Shown piece after piece: positions 31,401 to 39,213 of a stretch of DNA of 64,000 nucleotides. Position 1 is the first letter of the stretch. The number at the start of each line of letters is the position of its first letter. The stretch is from contig NZ_LT607734.1 of NCBI RefSeq assembly GCF_900095285.1, positions 1,426,001 to 1,490,000 on the forward strand, given 5' to 3'. The notes beneath the pieces were generated by a model. It worked only from the letters and a program-made list of their open reading frames with translations. It was not told the origin of the DNA and did no database searches. This DNA comes from Fusobacterium gastrosuis (GTDB taxonomy: Bacteria; Fusobacteriota; Fusobacteriia; Fusobacteriales; Fusobacteriaceae). The position numbers and the translations under genes are program-made.

Positions 31401-32811
31401 TTGGAGCGGAAATTCACCGAGTGTAATAGTAAATAAATTTGATACAAATTATGTTACTCCAGCAAGCAAAATAGAAATAAGAATAAATCCCGGAGTTTTT
31501 ATATGGCTTAGAGGTGGCGGAGCAATTTATCACGCTTATTGTGATGATTTTGAAGTTAATAGAAATTTAAGAGTAATTCCGTATATAAATGGCTATGATA
31601 GTGCTATATTGGGTGGAGAATATGCAGATAGTAGGTGGAGATTTACATTATCTGCTGGAACATTTGAACAAACTGGGTCAGCAAGTTCAATTAAAGCACT
31701 GTATGCTAAAGAACAAATAAAAGAAGTAGATAGAAGACTTACAAATGCAGATGGAAGATTAACACAACTACAACAAAATTATCAAAACACGGTTCAAGAT
31801 GTGACAAATTTTAAAACTCAAACAGCAGATAGGATAGATACTGTTCAAGGTGCTTTGGATAATGGAAATTTTGTAGTTAATGGAAATACAACATTTGCTG
31901 ATGGAGTAAGATTTGTATCTCGCGGAACAAATGAAGTTGTAGCCATTGCTAATGGAGCTATAACATTTAATAGAGATGGACAGAAACTAACGAGAATTAA
32001 AAACAGTAGATATGGGACAATTGCAACTGATAGTGCTGGTAAAGGTGTTGTAAACTTTCCGGGGTTTAAGCAACCTATGATAGTGTTAACATCTATAAAA
32101 TCTGCTAATTTTGGTAAAAATATGGCAAGTGTATTCTGTTATGCGGAACATATAACAGGGACACAGTATAGATTCCATGTAGGTGGGACGAACGAACATT
32201 ACACCGAAGCTAAGCCAATAACTGTTGTAGCTTCTGAATGGAGTACTACAAATGCAGTAGTGACAACTTTATTAGGATACACAGCAAGATTTGATGCTAG
32301 GACTGTAAGTAAAACTCTTACTTCTAGAAGTGGTGGGGATAACCGCAATAATAGAGATATAAAGATTCCTTCCTTTAATTTTAAAGTCGTTAGAGTAGAT
32401 GGGACAAGTGAAACTATTCTTGTTAATAATAATTACACTTTAAATAATTACACTATACGATGGAATTATTCTCAAAATTTAATTTATGTAGATTTCCCTA
32501 AATTAGACTTATCATCGGAAATTAATATTATAAAAAAATACTCTACAAGAACAAATGTTAAGTTTAAATTAGTGTTCACTATAACACAAGCAAATTTAGA
32601 GATAGAGAGGGAAGACATAGATACAATTACATCAGGTTCAGGCGACCATAAAACTACAAGAACATACTTTATGTACTATAAAGGAGTAGCATTTACTCTA
32701 ACAACAGCGATGTTTACAGGATTATCTATAACGGCTTCGTCTGAAACTTCTACATTAAGTGGTGTTACTGGAACTGGGGAAGTTCAATATATAGCAATGG
32801 AAATAGATTAG
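28489..32811 (+). CDS. Tail tip/fibre protein (host-range determinant)
   Basis: 1440 residues, GGGGG site. The N-terminal ~450 residues are tail-hub-like (ISDMIGECNIALPNSSLISS, SRWIDILQTYIEASNG). Next is a coiled coil, then three W-rich modules of one pattern (GDMYISDSSAE...VWKPI, GDIWIDTGNDG...AWVQI, HDIWYKPSNNT...NRWN). A helical repeat of SYADTKKTEAIN type follows at ~840-905, and then C-terminal beta-rich domains. The last ~180 residues probably form the receptor-binding tip. It is the longest candidate for host recognition; a radical SAM gene follows at 13 bp. Confidence 0.8.
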   Translation: MKISTLQYKGYSAKIFNISKNEDISDMIGECNIALPNSSLISSLEAKFNTETKLIDEENEISIQVLDEVKNIIYSLQGKAKINKRTKSYTGNETWEYSVKDSYEKLFEKVLTENKVYHNLFMCNENDKNNSLLHIIAENLGFKENEIDFVNLVYENGEFIRVPFVYLEENSRWIDILQTYIEASNGILYVKNKKLFFRPCNFNINSALSLDRTNIITSIEEVRKEVLQNGIKVPYDRFELGENQTVFNIKNKIIVDENTNKDTEVPTMRINYITSAVNEPTLTKATAYYFTSDDPSTMTMIELVENTHYVVESWKETGCEVKFYNPLRYKLYIDNFEIKGSPLTKYEDNEINITFKTVEKNQENFITKFKNRLIQTKKQAIFLSKSAMKREISNSYEYNFNTKFLPNLEIGQIYNFTLDDIDTLIEIESINISLKTADFRMSVKAREIKNELEEIKVNAKLSGNSNTQYIDLSSIEKELAENKQELSSIKSSFESLEQSIQDSKTKIYTLKPAISSLTDSNIGDMYISDSSAEILVKENNSLVWKPITDSSVRADLNEYIKSNDAKVIDIVYQNTEPENPKNGDIWIDTGNDGIWKRYTNNAWVQIDESIRTAIANANTNIVEIEKKIKTINNTIDNKILAKAFVQEEQPTSGMKNHDIWYKPSNNTFKKWLNNRWNTATEDDIFPALRHYVSLATAQLDIGKRIDGVDEKAGMFLTNNNTKFGAKNGTLAEVSLSKTGEILIKNANNLIQWNVKDPTSNKMQSRFLMGVQNVDTVPAETYFKVGDEATGFSLELKKGSSVAKLDGQDLKTKLGNVDKDINNLSKGIGDSLNTAKSYADTKKTEAINSSKTYSDTKKTEAINSANGYTNTKKSEIDKEIGNLSKGISDSLNTAKGYADSKKTEIENSLKKEITFEVGGEADKYYPVLFNSTNKQCRLIIYRNYNEKAPNSWNTATHKGALFLELTTNFYGSWSGNSPSVIVNKFDTNYVTPASKIEIRINPGVFIWLRGGGAIYHAYCDDFEVNRNLRVIPYINGYDSAILGGEYADSRWRFTLSAGTFEQTGSASSIKALYAKEQIKEVDRRLTNADGRLTQLQQNYQNTVQDVTNFKTQTADRIDTVQGALDNGNFVVNGNTTFADGVRFVSRGTNEVVAIANGAITFNRDGQKLTRIKNSRYGTIATDSAGKGVVNFPGFKQPMIVLTSIKSANFGKNMASVFCYAEHITGTQYRFHVGGTNEHYTEAKPITVVASEWSTTNAVVTTLLGYTARFDARTVSKTLTSRSGGDNRNNRDIKIPSFNFKVVRVDGTSETILVNNNYTLNNYTIRWNYSQNLIYVDFPKLDLSSEINIIKKYSTRTNVKFKLVFTITQANLEIEREDIDTITSGSGDHKTTRTYFMYYKGVAFTLTTAMFTGLSITASSETSTLSGVTGTGEVQYIAMEID

Positions 32812-32824
32812 GAGGATGAATTTT

Positions 32825-33631
32825 ATGGATTTTAAATTAATACTGGGTTATGAATGCAATATGAAATGTGATTACTGTTACCAATTAAAATCGCATAGCC
32901 TAAAAAAAAATATGAGTTATGAAATAATAGATAAATTTATAGAAAGATTTAATAAGTTAAAAGGAAAACACAATATAGATTTTTTCGGTGGAGAACCTTT
33001 GCTTTATGTAGATAAAATAAAATACATAATGGATAGGATAGATAAGAAACACAGTATATCTATATCCACTAATGGGAGTTTAAGAGGAGAATTCTATGAA
33101 CTAGAGAAGTATTGGGGTAGTCTTATTACTAATTTACTATCTAATAAAGAACACAAAAACTTAAATAAATTAAATGAAAATAGCTTTTTTAGGTTTGTAG
33201 CAACTAAAAAAAATATCAGTGAACTAACAGATGAGTTAATCAATTTTTTAGCCAGAGAATATAGAAAAAACATACAGTTTAAATATGATTTATCAGAGAA
33301 ATGGGAATTAGAAGAAGTTAAAAAAATGGAAGAAGTACAGAAGAAATTTCAATATATTTTAGGGAAAGATTTTAGAATAGACCTACCTGTAAATTACAAT
33401 TCTGTTGGAGAGTGTTTTGTGAGAAATCAAGTATGCTTTATTAATTGGAATGGAGATTATTTGGCATGCCACAGAATCGAAGAAAGCAAATTAGGAAATA
33501 TATTAAATGATGATTTCAAATACTGTAATAACAATCGTTGCATATATGAATCATGTACAAACTTAAATAACTTATATTCTTATGGTAAATATGAATTTAA
33601 AGGAACTTCTTTATTTCATATGTGTCATTAA
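32825..33631 (+). CDS. Radical SAM protein with SPASM-like C-terminus in the tail module
   Basis: 268 residues from the ATG at 32825 (AGGAGG nine nt upstream; the ATG at 32816 abuts it). YECNMKCDYCYQ supplies the CxxxCxxC [4Fe-4S] ligands at residues ~11-18; FFGGEPLLY is the GGEP-type SAM motif; STNGS follows. The C-terminal third has CFINWNGDYLACHR, then LGNI, CNNNRC, ESC and a final MCH, the spacing of a SPASM/twitch auxiliary cluster. Such enzymes modify peptides or proteins (sactionine, anSME and related chemistry). The substrate is unknown; tail fibre and the DUF4376-like neighbour are candidates. Codon use and spacing match the late operon. Confidence 0.85.
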   Translation: MDFKLILGYECNMKCDYCYQLKSHSLKKNMSYEIIDKFIERFNKLKGKHNIDFFGGEPLLYVDKIKYIMDRIDKKHSISISTNGSLRGEFYELEKYWGSLITNLLSNKEHKNLNKLNENSFFRFVATKKNISELTDELINFLAREYRKNIQFKYDLSEKWELEEVKKMEEVQKKFQYILGKDFRIDLPVNYNSVGECFVRNQVCFINWNGDYLACHRIEESKLGNILNDDFKYCNNNRCIYESCTNLNNLYSYGKYEFKGTSLFHMCH

Positions 33632-33646
33632 AAAGGGGGATAAAAA

Positions 33647-34294
33647 ATGAAATATTATTATATAAGTAGAAATCATATGATTGATAGTAATACAATTGTT
33701 GTTTATGATGCTTTTGATGTTGAGGTGAATTTAATTGCTTATAGGACAGGGCAAGGTAAAGAAGACGCCATACAGTACATAGGAGATTTCATACCAAATG
33801 ACCTTATTTATGATGAAGAAAATGATGTTGTTTTTTCAGAGGGTGATAGACCTAGTCCGTTTCACGTATTTATAAAAGGAACTTGGATTATTAAGGATAA
33901 AGAAAAATATAAAGAATACTGCAACGAAGAAGTGAATAGAATTAAAGCTGAGATATTGGAATACGGCTTTGATTATTTAGTTGATGATGTTCCACATAGG
34001 CAAAGATGTAGAGATAAAGATATAGCTTATATGGTAGCAACAGTGACAGGTTTACAATTAGCTAAGCAAATTTTTAACAAAGATGTGGTCAAAAAATGGT
34101 ATTTTGAAGATGATTTTGGAGCAGATATGAATTTAACAGGTATAGGAACATTAATGCTATACGGAATGAACTTTATTCAATCTGTGTTTGATACTGAGAG
34201 TTTTTTCAAGAATTTAGAAGAACCTAGAATAATAACTAAATTTGAATTTGAAAACAAAAGAAAAGAAATACATAGGCAATTAGTGGGGGCTTAA
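33647..34294 (+). CDS. Tail fibre-associated protein, DUF4376-like
   Basis: 215 residues, AAGGGGG site. The N-terminal half is beta-rich. The C-terminal half (YLVDDVPHRQRCRDKDIAYM then VKKWYFEDDFGADMNLTGIG) shows the hydrophobic, HRQR, D and W order of the DUF4376 module found in tail fibre and fibre-assembly proteins. Its position right after the fibre and radical SAM genes suggests a fibre chaperone or accessory. Family call is by eye. Confidence 0.5.
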   Translation: MKYYYISRNHMIDSNTIVVYDAFDVEVNLIAYRTGQGKEDAIQYIGDFIPNDLIYDEENDVVFSEGDRPSPFHVFIKGTWIIKDKEKYKEYCNEEVNRIKAEILEYGFDYLVDDVPHRQRCRDKDIAYMVATVTGLQLAKQIFNKDVVKKWYFEDDFGADMNLTGIGTLMLYGMNFIQSVFDTESFFKNLEEPRIITKFEFENKRKEIHRQLVGA

Positions 34295-34295
34295 T

Positions 34296-34583
34296 ATGAT
34301 ACAAATAAACATTACAGATACTAGTATAGAAATAAAAGGTCATACAGCAACAAGTATTTGTAATGTTGTATCTGCTGTTGCTCAATATATGTGTAGTAAT
34401 TTGGAATTAGAATTTTATAAATGTGAGTATGGATATTTGAAAACTATATTTAAAGATAACTACATATCTAAATTACTACTTAAAAACTTTATTAGATTTA
34501 TTACGGATTTAAACTACACAGGGATTTACTTAACCGATGAAAGGGAGATGAATGAAAAAAATAGCATTAATTATAGGACATAA
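34296..34583 (+). CDS. Prp-like cysteine protease (diverged, putative)
   Basis: 95 residues. ITDTSIEIKGHTATSICNVV then SAVAQYM resembles the Prp (ysxB, DUF464) core GHA...ICxxVSAL with histidine and cysteine catalytic residues, but the H-to-C gap is six instead of the usual twelve or so. Prp removes the N-terminal extension of ribosomal protein L27 in Firmicutes and Fusobacteria and can process phage capsid proteins. The gene overlaps the amidase gene by 32 nt. The assignment is tentative because of the shortened motif. Confidence 0.45.
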   Translation: MIQINITDTSIEIKGHTATSICNVVSAVAQYMCSNLELEFYKCEYGYLKTIFKDNYISKLLLKNFIRFITDLNYTGIYLTDEREMNEKNSINYRT

Positions 34584-35091
34584 CAAAAGAAGCAAGGGGG
34601 CTTATTCTAATATAATAGGCTCTGAATACGATTACTGGTTAAATGTAGCGTACAGAATAAAAGAAAGGATTCCAGAACTTGTGGATATATACGAGAGAAA
34701 GCCGAATAATAACTATATAGCAGAAATGAATGAAGTTTTAAAAGAGCTTAATTCTAAAGATTATAAATATTGTTTAGAATTGCATTTTAATTCACATACT
34801 GACAACAAAGCTAATGGAGCGTTGACTTTAATATATCCAAATAATAACTTCTCTAAAAAGCTGTCAGAAGAGTTTTTAAATATGCTAAATAAAGAATTTG
34901 ATGTAAAGATTAGAGGCGTTTTTGAAAGCTCATCAAGCAAAGATAGAGGGGGATACGGAATATATAAAGCTAAGCATAACTATATATTACTTGAGCCGTT
35001 CTTTGCTAGCAACAATGAAGAAGCTTTGAAATTTTCTGTTGTATCTGATGTAGTAGATTTTTTTGTAAGATTTTTAAATAAATATAAATAG
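34552..35091 (+). CDS. N-acetylmuramoyl-L-alanine amidase (endolysin, Amidase_3 type)
   Basis: 179 residues, GGGAG site. IALIIGHNKRSKGAYS provides the first zinc histidine, YCLELHFNSHTDNKANG the second with the family's LHxNsh motif, and LLEPFFASN the catalytic glutamate. The enzyme cuts the amide between muramic acid and the stem peptide. It has no signal peptide and no separate wall-binding domain, so it depends on the holin that follows. Confidence 0.88.
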   Translation: MKKIALIIGHNKRSKGAYSNIIGSEYDYWLNVAYRIKERIPELVDIYERKPNNNYIAEMNEVLKELNSKDYKYCLELHFNSHTDNKANGALTLIYPNNNFSKKLSEEFLNMLNKEFDVKIRGVFESSSSKDRGGYGIYKAKHNYILLEPFFASNNEEALKFSVVSDVVDFFVRFLNKYK

Positions 35092-35102
35092 GAGATGATA
35101 TT

Positions 35103-35471
35103 ATGGGATTAGCAACTAAATTAATACCGGGGTTAGATGAAATTTTAAAAATAGCTGATAAGTTTATACCTGATAAAGACGCACAAATTGAGCTGAATAA
35201 AAAAGTACTAGAGGTTAATCAAGAGATTATAAAGAATAATAAGAATGTACTTGAAAAGGTAGTACCGTTGACATTTCCTGTGATGTGTTGGTTCTTGACT
35301 TTATATGGCTTACTTTATGCAGGAGTTGGAGTTTATACATTCTTTAAAACTGGAGAATTTATGGCAATACCGTTCCCAGAACCAATAACAAAACTGGCAA
35401 TGATATTTGCCTGTGGTTTAATGGGCAAATGGAACATAGAAAAACTAACAGGTAAAGGGGGGAAAGAATGA
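35103..35471 (+). CDS. Holin-like membrane protein
   Basis: 122 residues. An amphipathic N-terminus (LATKLIPGLDEILKIADKFI) is followed by two hydrophobic spans (VVPLTFPVMCWFLTLYGLLY and ITKLAMIFACGLMGKW), ending in a charged tail (KLTGKGGKE). This matches the 3TM holin plan (Phage_holin_3_1-like). It lies between the endolysin and a membrane-anchored coiled-coil gene and overlaps the latter by 4 nt. Confidence 0.7.
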   Translation: MGLATKLIPGLDEILKIADKFIPDKDAQIELNKKVLEVNQEIIKNNKNVLEKVVPLTFPVMCWFLTLYGLLYAGVGVYTFFKTGEFMAIPFPEPITKLAMIFACGLMGKWNIEKLTGKGGKE

Positions 35472-35800
35472 TGATAGCCATAACGCAGGAACACTTAGCA
35501 TTTATAGGAACTATATTAGGTATCGTTATATCAACTAAAACTATAATATCTTGGAATACTAAGAAACTTGAAGAGAACAACAATAAACTTTTACAATTAA
35601 TTGATAAAAAATTGGATAAAATCACTTATGAGAAAGACCAGTTAAATTTTAAAAAGTGGAGCGATGAAAGAGATAGACAACTTGATGAAAAAATAAAAAA
35701 ACTCGAAGTAGATATCAAGGAAGAACTAAAAGAAATTAAAGAAAGTTTAAAAACAATAAATACACATATGATTAATTGTAATAAACGAGGGGTAGGTTAA
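35468..35800 (+). CDS. Membrane-anchored coiled-coil lysis protein (XhlA-like)
   Basis: 110 residues: one N-terminal hydrophobic span (HLAFIGTILGIVISTKTII) and a long charged coiled coil (DEKIKKLEVDIKEELKEIKE). Size and plan resemble hemolysin XhlA-type phage lysis proteins or a single-gene spanin-like factor. The stop falls inside a GGGTAGG/CCTACCC hairpin (35790-35810). Confidence 0.6.
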   Translation: MMIAITQEHLAFIGTILGIVISTKTIISWNTKKLEENNNKLLQLIDKKLDKITYEKDQLNFKKWSDERDRQLDEKIKKLEVDIKEELKEIKESLKTINTHMINCNKRGVG

Positions 35801-35873
35801 TAGCCTACCCTAGCACAGCAAGATTTAAAAGAATTGAATAAAATTATAAAAATTTTTGAATGGATATTAAAAT

Positions 35874-35902
35874 AAGGAGTGAAATTAATCACTCCTTTTT
35901 TA
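35874..35902 (+). terminator. Terminator of the late operon
   Basis: AAGGAGTGA/TCACTCCTT with a six-base loop and a TTTTTT tail; the last recognisable phage signal. Between the lysis gene and this hairpin lies about 70 bp without a credible gene. Confidence 0.8.
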
Positions 35903-35965
35903 TTAATAGAACCATTTCAGAACCATTAAGCATTTTTATCATTTGTTTTTCTTTTAATATCAATA
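35903..35965. other. Probable right attachment region (attR) of the prophage
   Basis: The 60 bp between the phage terminator and the 3' end of the host DUF1846 gene. A direct repeat AGAACCATT occurs at 35908-35916 and 35919-35927, like an integrase arm site. The core cannot be fixed without the left junction. Confidence 0.45.
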
Positions 35966-37480
35966 CTAAGCGTTATAATATAAGTTTTCTGTCGGAAAAA
36001 CTTGATCGCAAGTAACATCCATTCCTAGTTTTCTTAAAGATTGTTCATCATTTCTGCCTAAGATATGAGTAGAATGTGCTTGAACACTTTCTAACTCTGG
36101 TAATTTTGATAGAGCCATTTTAGCCATAGGGTTAGTAGCTGCTGAAATACTCAAAGCAATTAAAACTTCTTCACAATTTAAAGGAATTTTTTTATTTTTA
36201 AATGCTTTTTCATTTAATTCTATAATAGGCTCAAGAATAGTTGGAGATATTAATAAAAGTTCATCATCAAATTTTGATAAATATTTTATTGCATTTAAAA
36301 TAGCTGCTGATGGAGCATCCATAAGATCAGATTTTTTACCAGTAATAATTTTTCCATCTGCTAATTCTAAAGCTAGAACAGAAGGAATATAATTTTTGTC
36401 TTCTTTGTTTTTAGTATCAAGAGTAGCTAATTTTTCTCTTGCAGCTACGACAACTTTTCTGTCTTCTTCTTTTAAACCTAAGCTGTGCATAATAAATTCA
36501 GCTCTTTTAAAAGTTTCAAGGTCTGCATTTCCTTTTTTATAATCACAACCTGTTTTAAAAAATCTTCTTATTATTTCTTGTTTAGACGCTTCTTTGATAA
36601 CTTCATCGTTAGTTATTCCATATCCAACTCTATTTACTCCCATATCGGTAGGAGATTGGTATACAGATTCTTTTCCTGTAATTTTTTCTATAATTCTTTT
36701 TAATAACGGAAAAGCTTCGATATCTCTATTATAATTTACTGCTATTTCGCCATAAGTTTCTAAATGGAAAGGGTCTATCATGTTTATATCATTCAAATCT
36801 ACAGTTGCAGCTTCATATGCGATATTTAAAGGATGTTTTAAAGGCACATTCCAAACAGGAAAAGTTTCAAATTTAGAATACCCTACATTTTTTCCTTTTT
36901 TAGACTCATGGTATAGTTGATTTAAACAAGTTGCCAATTTTCCACTTCCAGGTCCAGGTGCAGTTACAACAACAATAGGTTTAGTTGTTTCAATATATGG
37001 ATTTTTACCATATCCTTCTTCACTTACAATAGTGTCTACATCAGTTGGATATCCTTTAGTAGCAAAGTGTTTGTAAGTTTTAATGCCTCTTCTTTCAAGT
37101 CTTGTTATGAAAAGTTCAGTTGAAGGTCTTTCTTCATATCTTGTAATAACAACACTGTTTACTTCTAGATCTTGATTTCTTAAATCATCAATAAGTCTAA
37201 AAACATCCATATCATATGTTATTCCAAAATCACCTCTTATTTTGTTTCTTTCAATATCACCTGCATATACACAGATAATAACTTCAATTTTTTCTTTCAG
37301 TTTATTAAGTACTTTTATCTTAGCATTTTCATCAAAGCCAGGTAAAACTCTTTTTGCGTGCAAATCTCCTAAAAGCTTACCACCAAATTCCAAGTATAAT
37401 TTATCATAGTTATTAACTCTTTCTAAGATAAACTTTGATTGTTCCTCTAAGTATTTGTTGTGATCAAAACCGATTTTCAT
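35966..37480 (-). CDS. DUF1846 family protein (host)
   Basis: 504 residues from the ATG at 37480 (GGAGG upstream); a longer frame has no ribosome site. [40 protein letters not shown] (nucleotide-binding-like loop) and [16 protein letters not shown] are characteristic of DUF1846, a conserved bacterial family of unknown function with an ATP-binding-like fold. First host gene next to the prophage, transcribed toward it; the phage has inserted at or near its 3' side. Confidence 0.85.
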   Translation of the reverse strand: MKIGFDHNKYLEEQSKFILERVNNYDKLYLEFGGKLLGDLHAKRVLPGFDENAKIKVLNKLKEKIEVIICVYAGDIERNKIRGDFGITYDMDVFRLIDDLRNQDLEVNSVVITRYEERPSTELFITRLERRGIKTYKHFATKGYPTDVDTIVSEEGYGKNPYIETTKPIVVVTAPGPGSGKLATCLNQLYHESKKGKNVGYSKFETFPVWNVPLKHPLNIAYEAATVDLNDINMIDPFHLETYGEIAVNYNRDIEAFPLLKRIIEKITGKESVYQSPTDMGVNRVGYGITNDEVIKEASKQEIIRRFFKTGCDYKKGNADLETFKRAEFIMHSLGLKEEDRKVVVAAREKLATLDTKNKEDKNYIPSVLALELADGKIITGKKSDLMDAPSAAILNAIKYLSKFDDELLLISPTILEPIIELNEKAFKNKKIPLNCEEVLIALSISAATNPMAKMALSKLPELESVQAHSTHILGRNDEQSLRKLGMDVTCDQVFPTENLYYNA

Positions 37481-37624
37481 AATTGACTCCTCCATTAAAT
37501 AAAAAAAAGGTATAAAATAAATACACAATAAAACGACTCTACAGTATAACATAGGATATAGATTTTTGCAACACTACAATTTCGATATTTTTTATATTTT
37601 TATTATCAAATTAAAATATAAAAA

Positions 37625-37653
37625 TTGACTAATTAAATTGAAATTTATATAAT
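37625..37653 (+). promoter_or_regulatory. Promoter of the cobalamin operon
   Basis: TTGACT, 17 nt, TATAAT (37648-37653), giving a leader of only about 33 nt before cbiP. There is no room for a cobalamin riboswitch in this leader. Confidence 0.65.
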
Positions 37654-37691
37654 ATTCAAAAGAAAGCAAAATAGCATTTAAGAGGTAAAAG

Positions 37692-39185
37692 ATGGATAAA
37701 AAAAATATAATGATAGTGGGAACATCATCAGGGGCTGGAAAAAGTCTTTTAGTTACAGCATTATGTAGAATTTTTTTTAAAGATGGATTTAAAGTTTCAC
37801 CTTTTAAATCACAAAATATGGCATTAAATTCCTATATTACAAAAGATGGAAAAGAAATGGGAAGAGCACAGGTTGTTCAGGCAGAAGCAAGTAGCTTAGA
37901 GCCTGATGTGAATATGAACCCAATTTTGTTAAAACCATCAACTATGAATAAGATCCAAGTTATTATTCAAGGAAAATCAATTGGAAATATGTCTGGAACA
38001 GAATACAATGAATATAAAAAAAATTTTATTCCAATTTTGAAAGAAAGTTATGAAAAAATTAAAAATAAAGTCGATATAGTAGTAATAGAAGGAGCAGGAA
38101 GTCCGGCTGAAATTAATATAAAACAGGAAGATATATCGAATTTTGGTATGGCAAAAATAGCAGATGCTCCAGTTTTACTTGTGGCAGACATAGATAGAGG
38201 TGGAGTATTCGCTTCTATATATGGAACGATTATGCTTTTGAAAGAAGAAGATAGAAAAAGAATAAAGGGTATAGTTATAAATAAATTTAGAGGTAACAAA
38301 GAAGTTTTAAAAGCAGGTTTTGAGATAATAGAAAATCTGACAGGAGTTAAAACTTTGGGAGTTATCCCTTATGCAAATATAGATATTGAAGATGAGGATA
38401 GTTTAACTGAAAAATATAAAAGTTTTAAATTAAATAAAAATTCAAATAAAATAAAAATTTCAGTAGTAAAATTAAAACATATTTCAAATGCGACAGATAT
38501 TGATGCCTTGTCAATTTATGATGATGTTGAAATACAGTTTGTAACAGAAAGAAGTCAAATAGGAAATGAAGATTTAATAATAATTCCTGGGTCTAAAAAT
38601 ACCATAGATGATTTAAAATGGCTTAAAGAAAGTGGGATAGCAGAAGAAATTATAAAGAGAGCTAGGACAGAAACTATAATTTTTGGTATTTGTGGAGGTT
38701 TTCAAATTTTGGGAAATAAGGTTAAAGACCCTTATCATATTGAAGGAGATATAGAAGAATTAAATGCTTTGGGACTTTTAGATTTAGAAACTATTATGGA
38801 AAGTGAAAAAACTCTTGTTCAGTATAAAGGAAATTTGAAAGTAGATAAGGGATTTTTAAAAGAATTAAATAATATTGAAATTAAAGGCTATGAAATTCAT
38901 CAAGGTATTACACAGGGCAATGAAAAAAATCTAACTACTGATAATAGAACTATTTTTGTAAATAGAAATAATATTATTGCAACCTATTTACACGGAATTT
39001 TTGACAATAAAGAATTTACTGATTATCTTTTAAATAAAATTAGAAAAAGAAAAGGTTTAGATGAAATTAATAATAATATTTCATATGAAGAATATAAAGT
39101 AAAAGAGTTTGATAAATTAGAAAAATTAGTTAGAGAAAATGTTGATATAGATGCAATATACAATATTTTAAATAATTCTAAATAG
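37692..39185 (+). CDS. cbiP: Cobyric acid synthase
   Basis: 497 residues, AGAGG site. IMIVGTSSGAGKSLLVTALC is the P-loop start of the family; SQNMALNSYITKDGKEMGRA is the conserved substrate loop; VVIEGAGSPAEIN and IADAPVLLVADIDRGGVFAS follow. The C-terminal glutamine amidotransferase has GICGGFQILG with the nucleophilic cysteine and GYEIHQG. It amidates four side chains of adenosyl-cobyrinate a,c-diamide. First gene of the operon with its own promoter. Length normal. Confidence 0.95.
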   Translation: MDKKNIMIVGTSSGAGKSLLVTALCRIFFKDGFKVSPFKSQNMALNSYITKDGKEMGRAQVVQAEASSLEPDVNMNPILLKPSTMNKIQVIIQGKSIGNMSGTEYNEYKKNFIPILKESYEKIKNKVDIVVIEGAGSPAEINIKQEDISNFGMAKIADAPVLLVADIDRGGVFASIYGTIMLLKEEDRKRIKGIVINKFRGNKEVLKAGFEIIENLTGVKTLGVIPYANIDIEDEDSLTEKYKSFKLNKNSNKIKISVVKLKHISNATDIDALSIYDDVEIQFVTERSQIGNEDLIIIPGSKNTIDDLKWLKESGIAEEIIKRARTETIIFGICGGFQILGNKVKDPYHIEGDIEELNALGLLDLETIMESEKTLVQYKGNLKVDKGFLKELNNIEIKGYEIHQGITQGNEKNLTTDNRTIFVNRNNIIATYLHGIFDNKEFTDYLLNKIRKRKGLDEINNNISYEEYKVKEFDKLEKLVRENVDIDAIYNILNNSK

Positions 39186-39213
39186 AATCTAAATAGAAGA
39201 AAAGGAACGAGTA

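Noticed and set aside
35804..35875. Frame encoding a 23-residue peptide ending in EWILK before the terminator
   Set aside because: No start codon with a ribosome site; a remnant is possible but not supportable.
37553..37691. Cobalamin riboswitch upstream of cbiP
   Set aside because: The gap is too short after the promoter and no B12-box-like sequence is visible.
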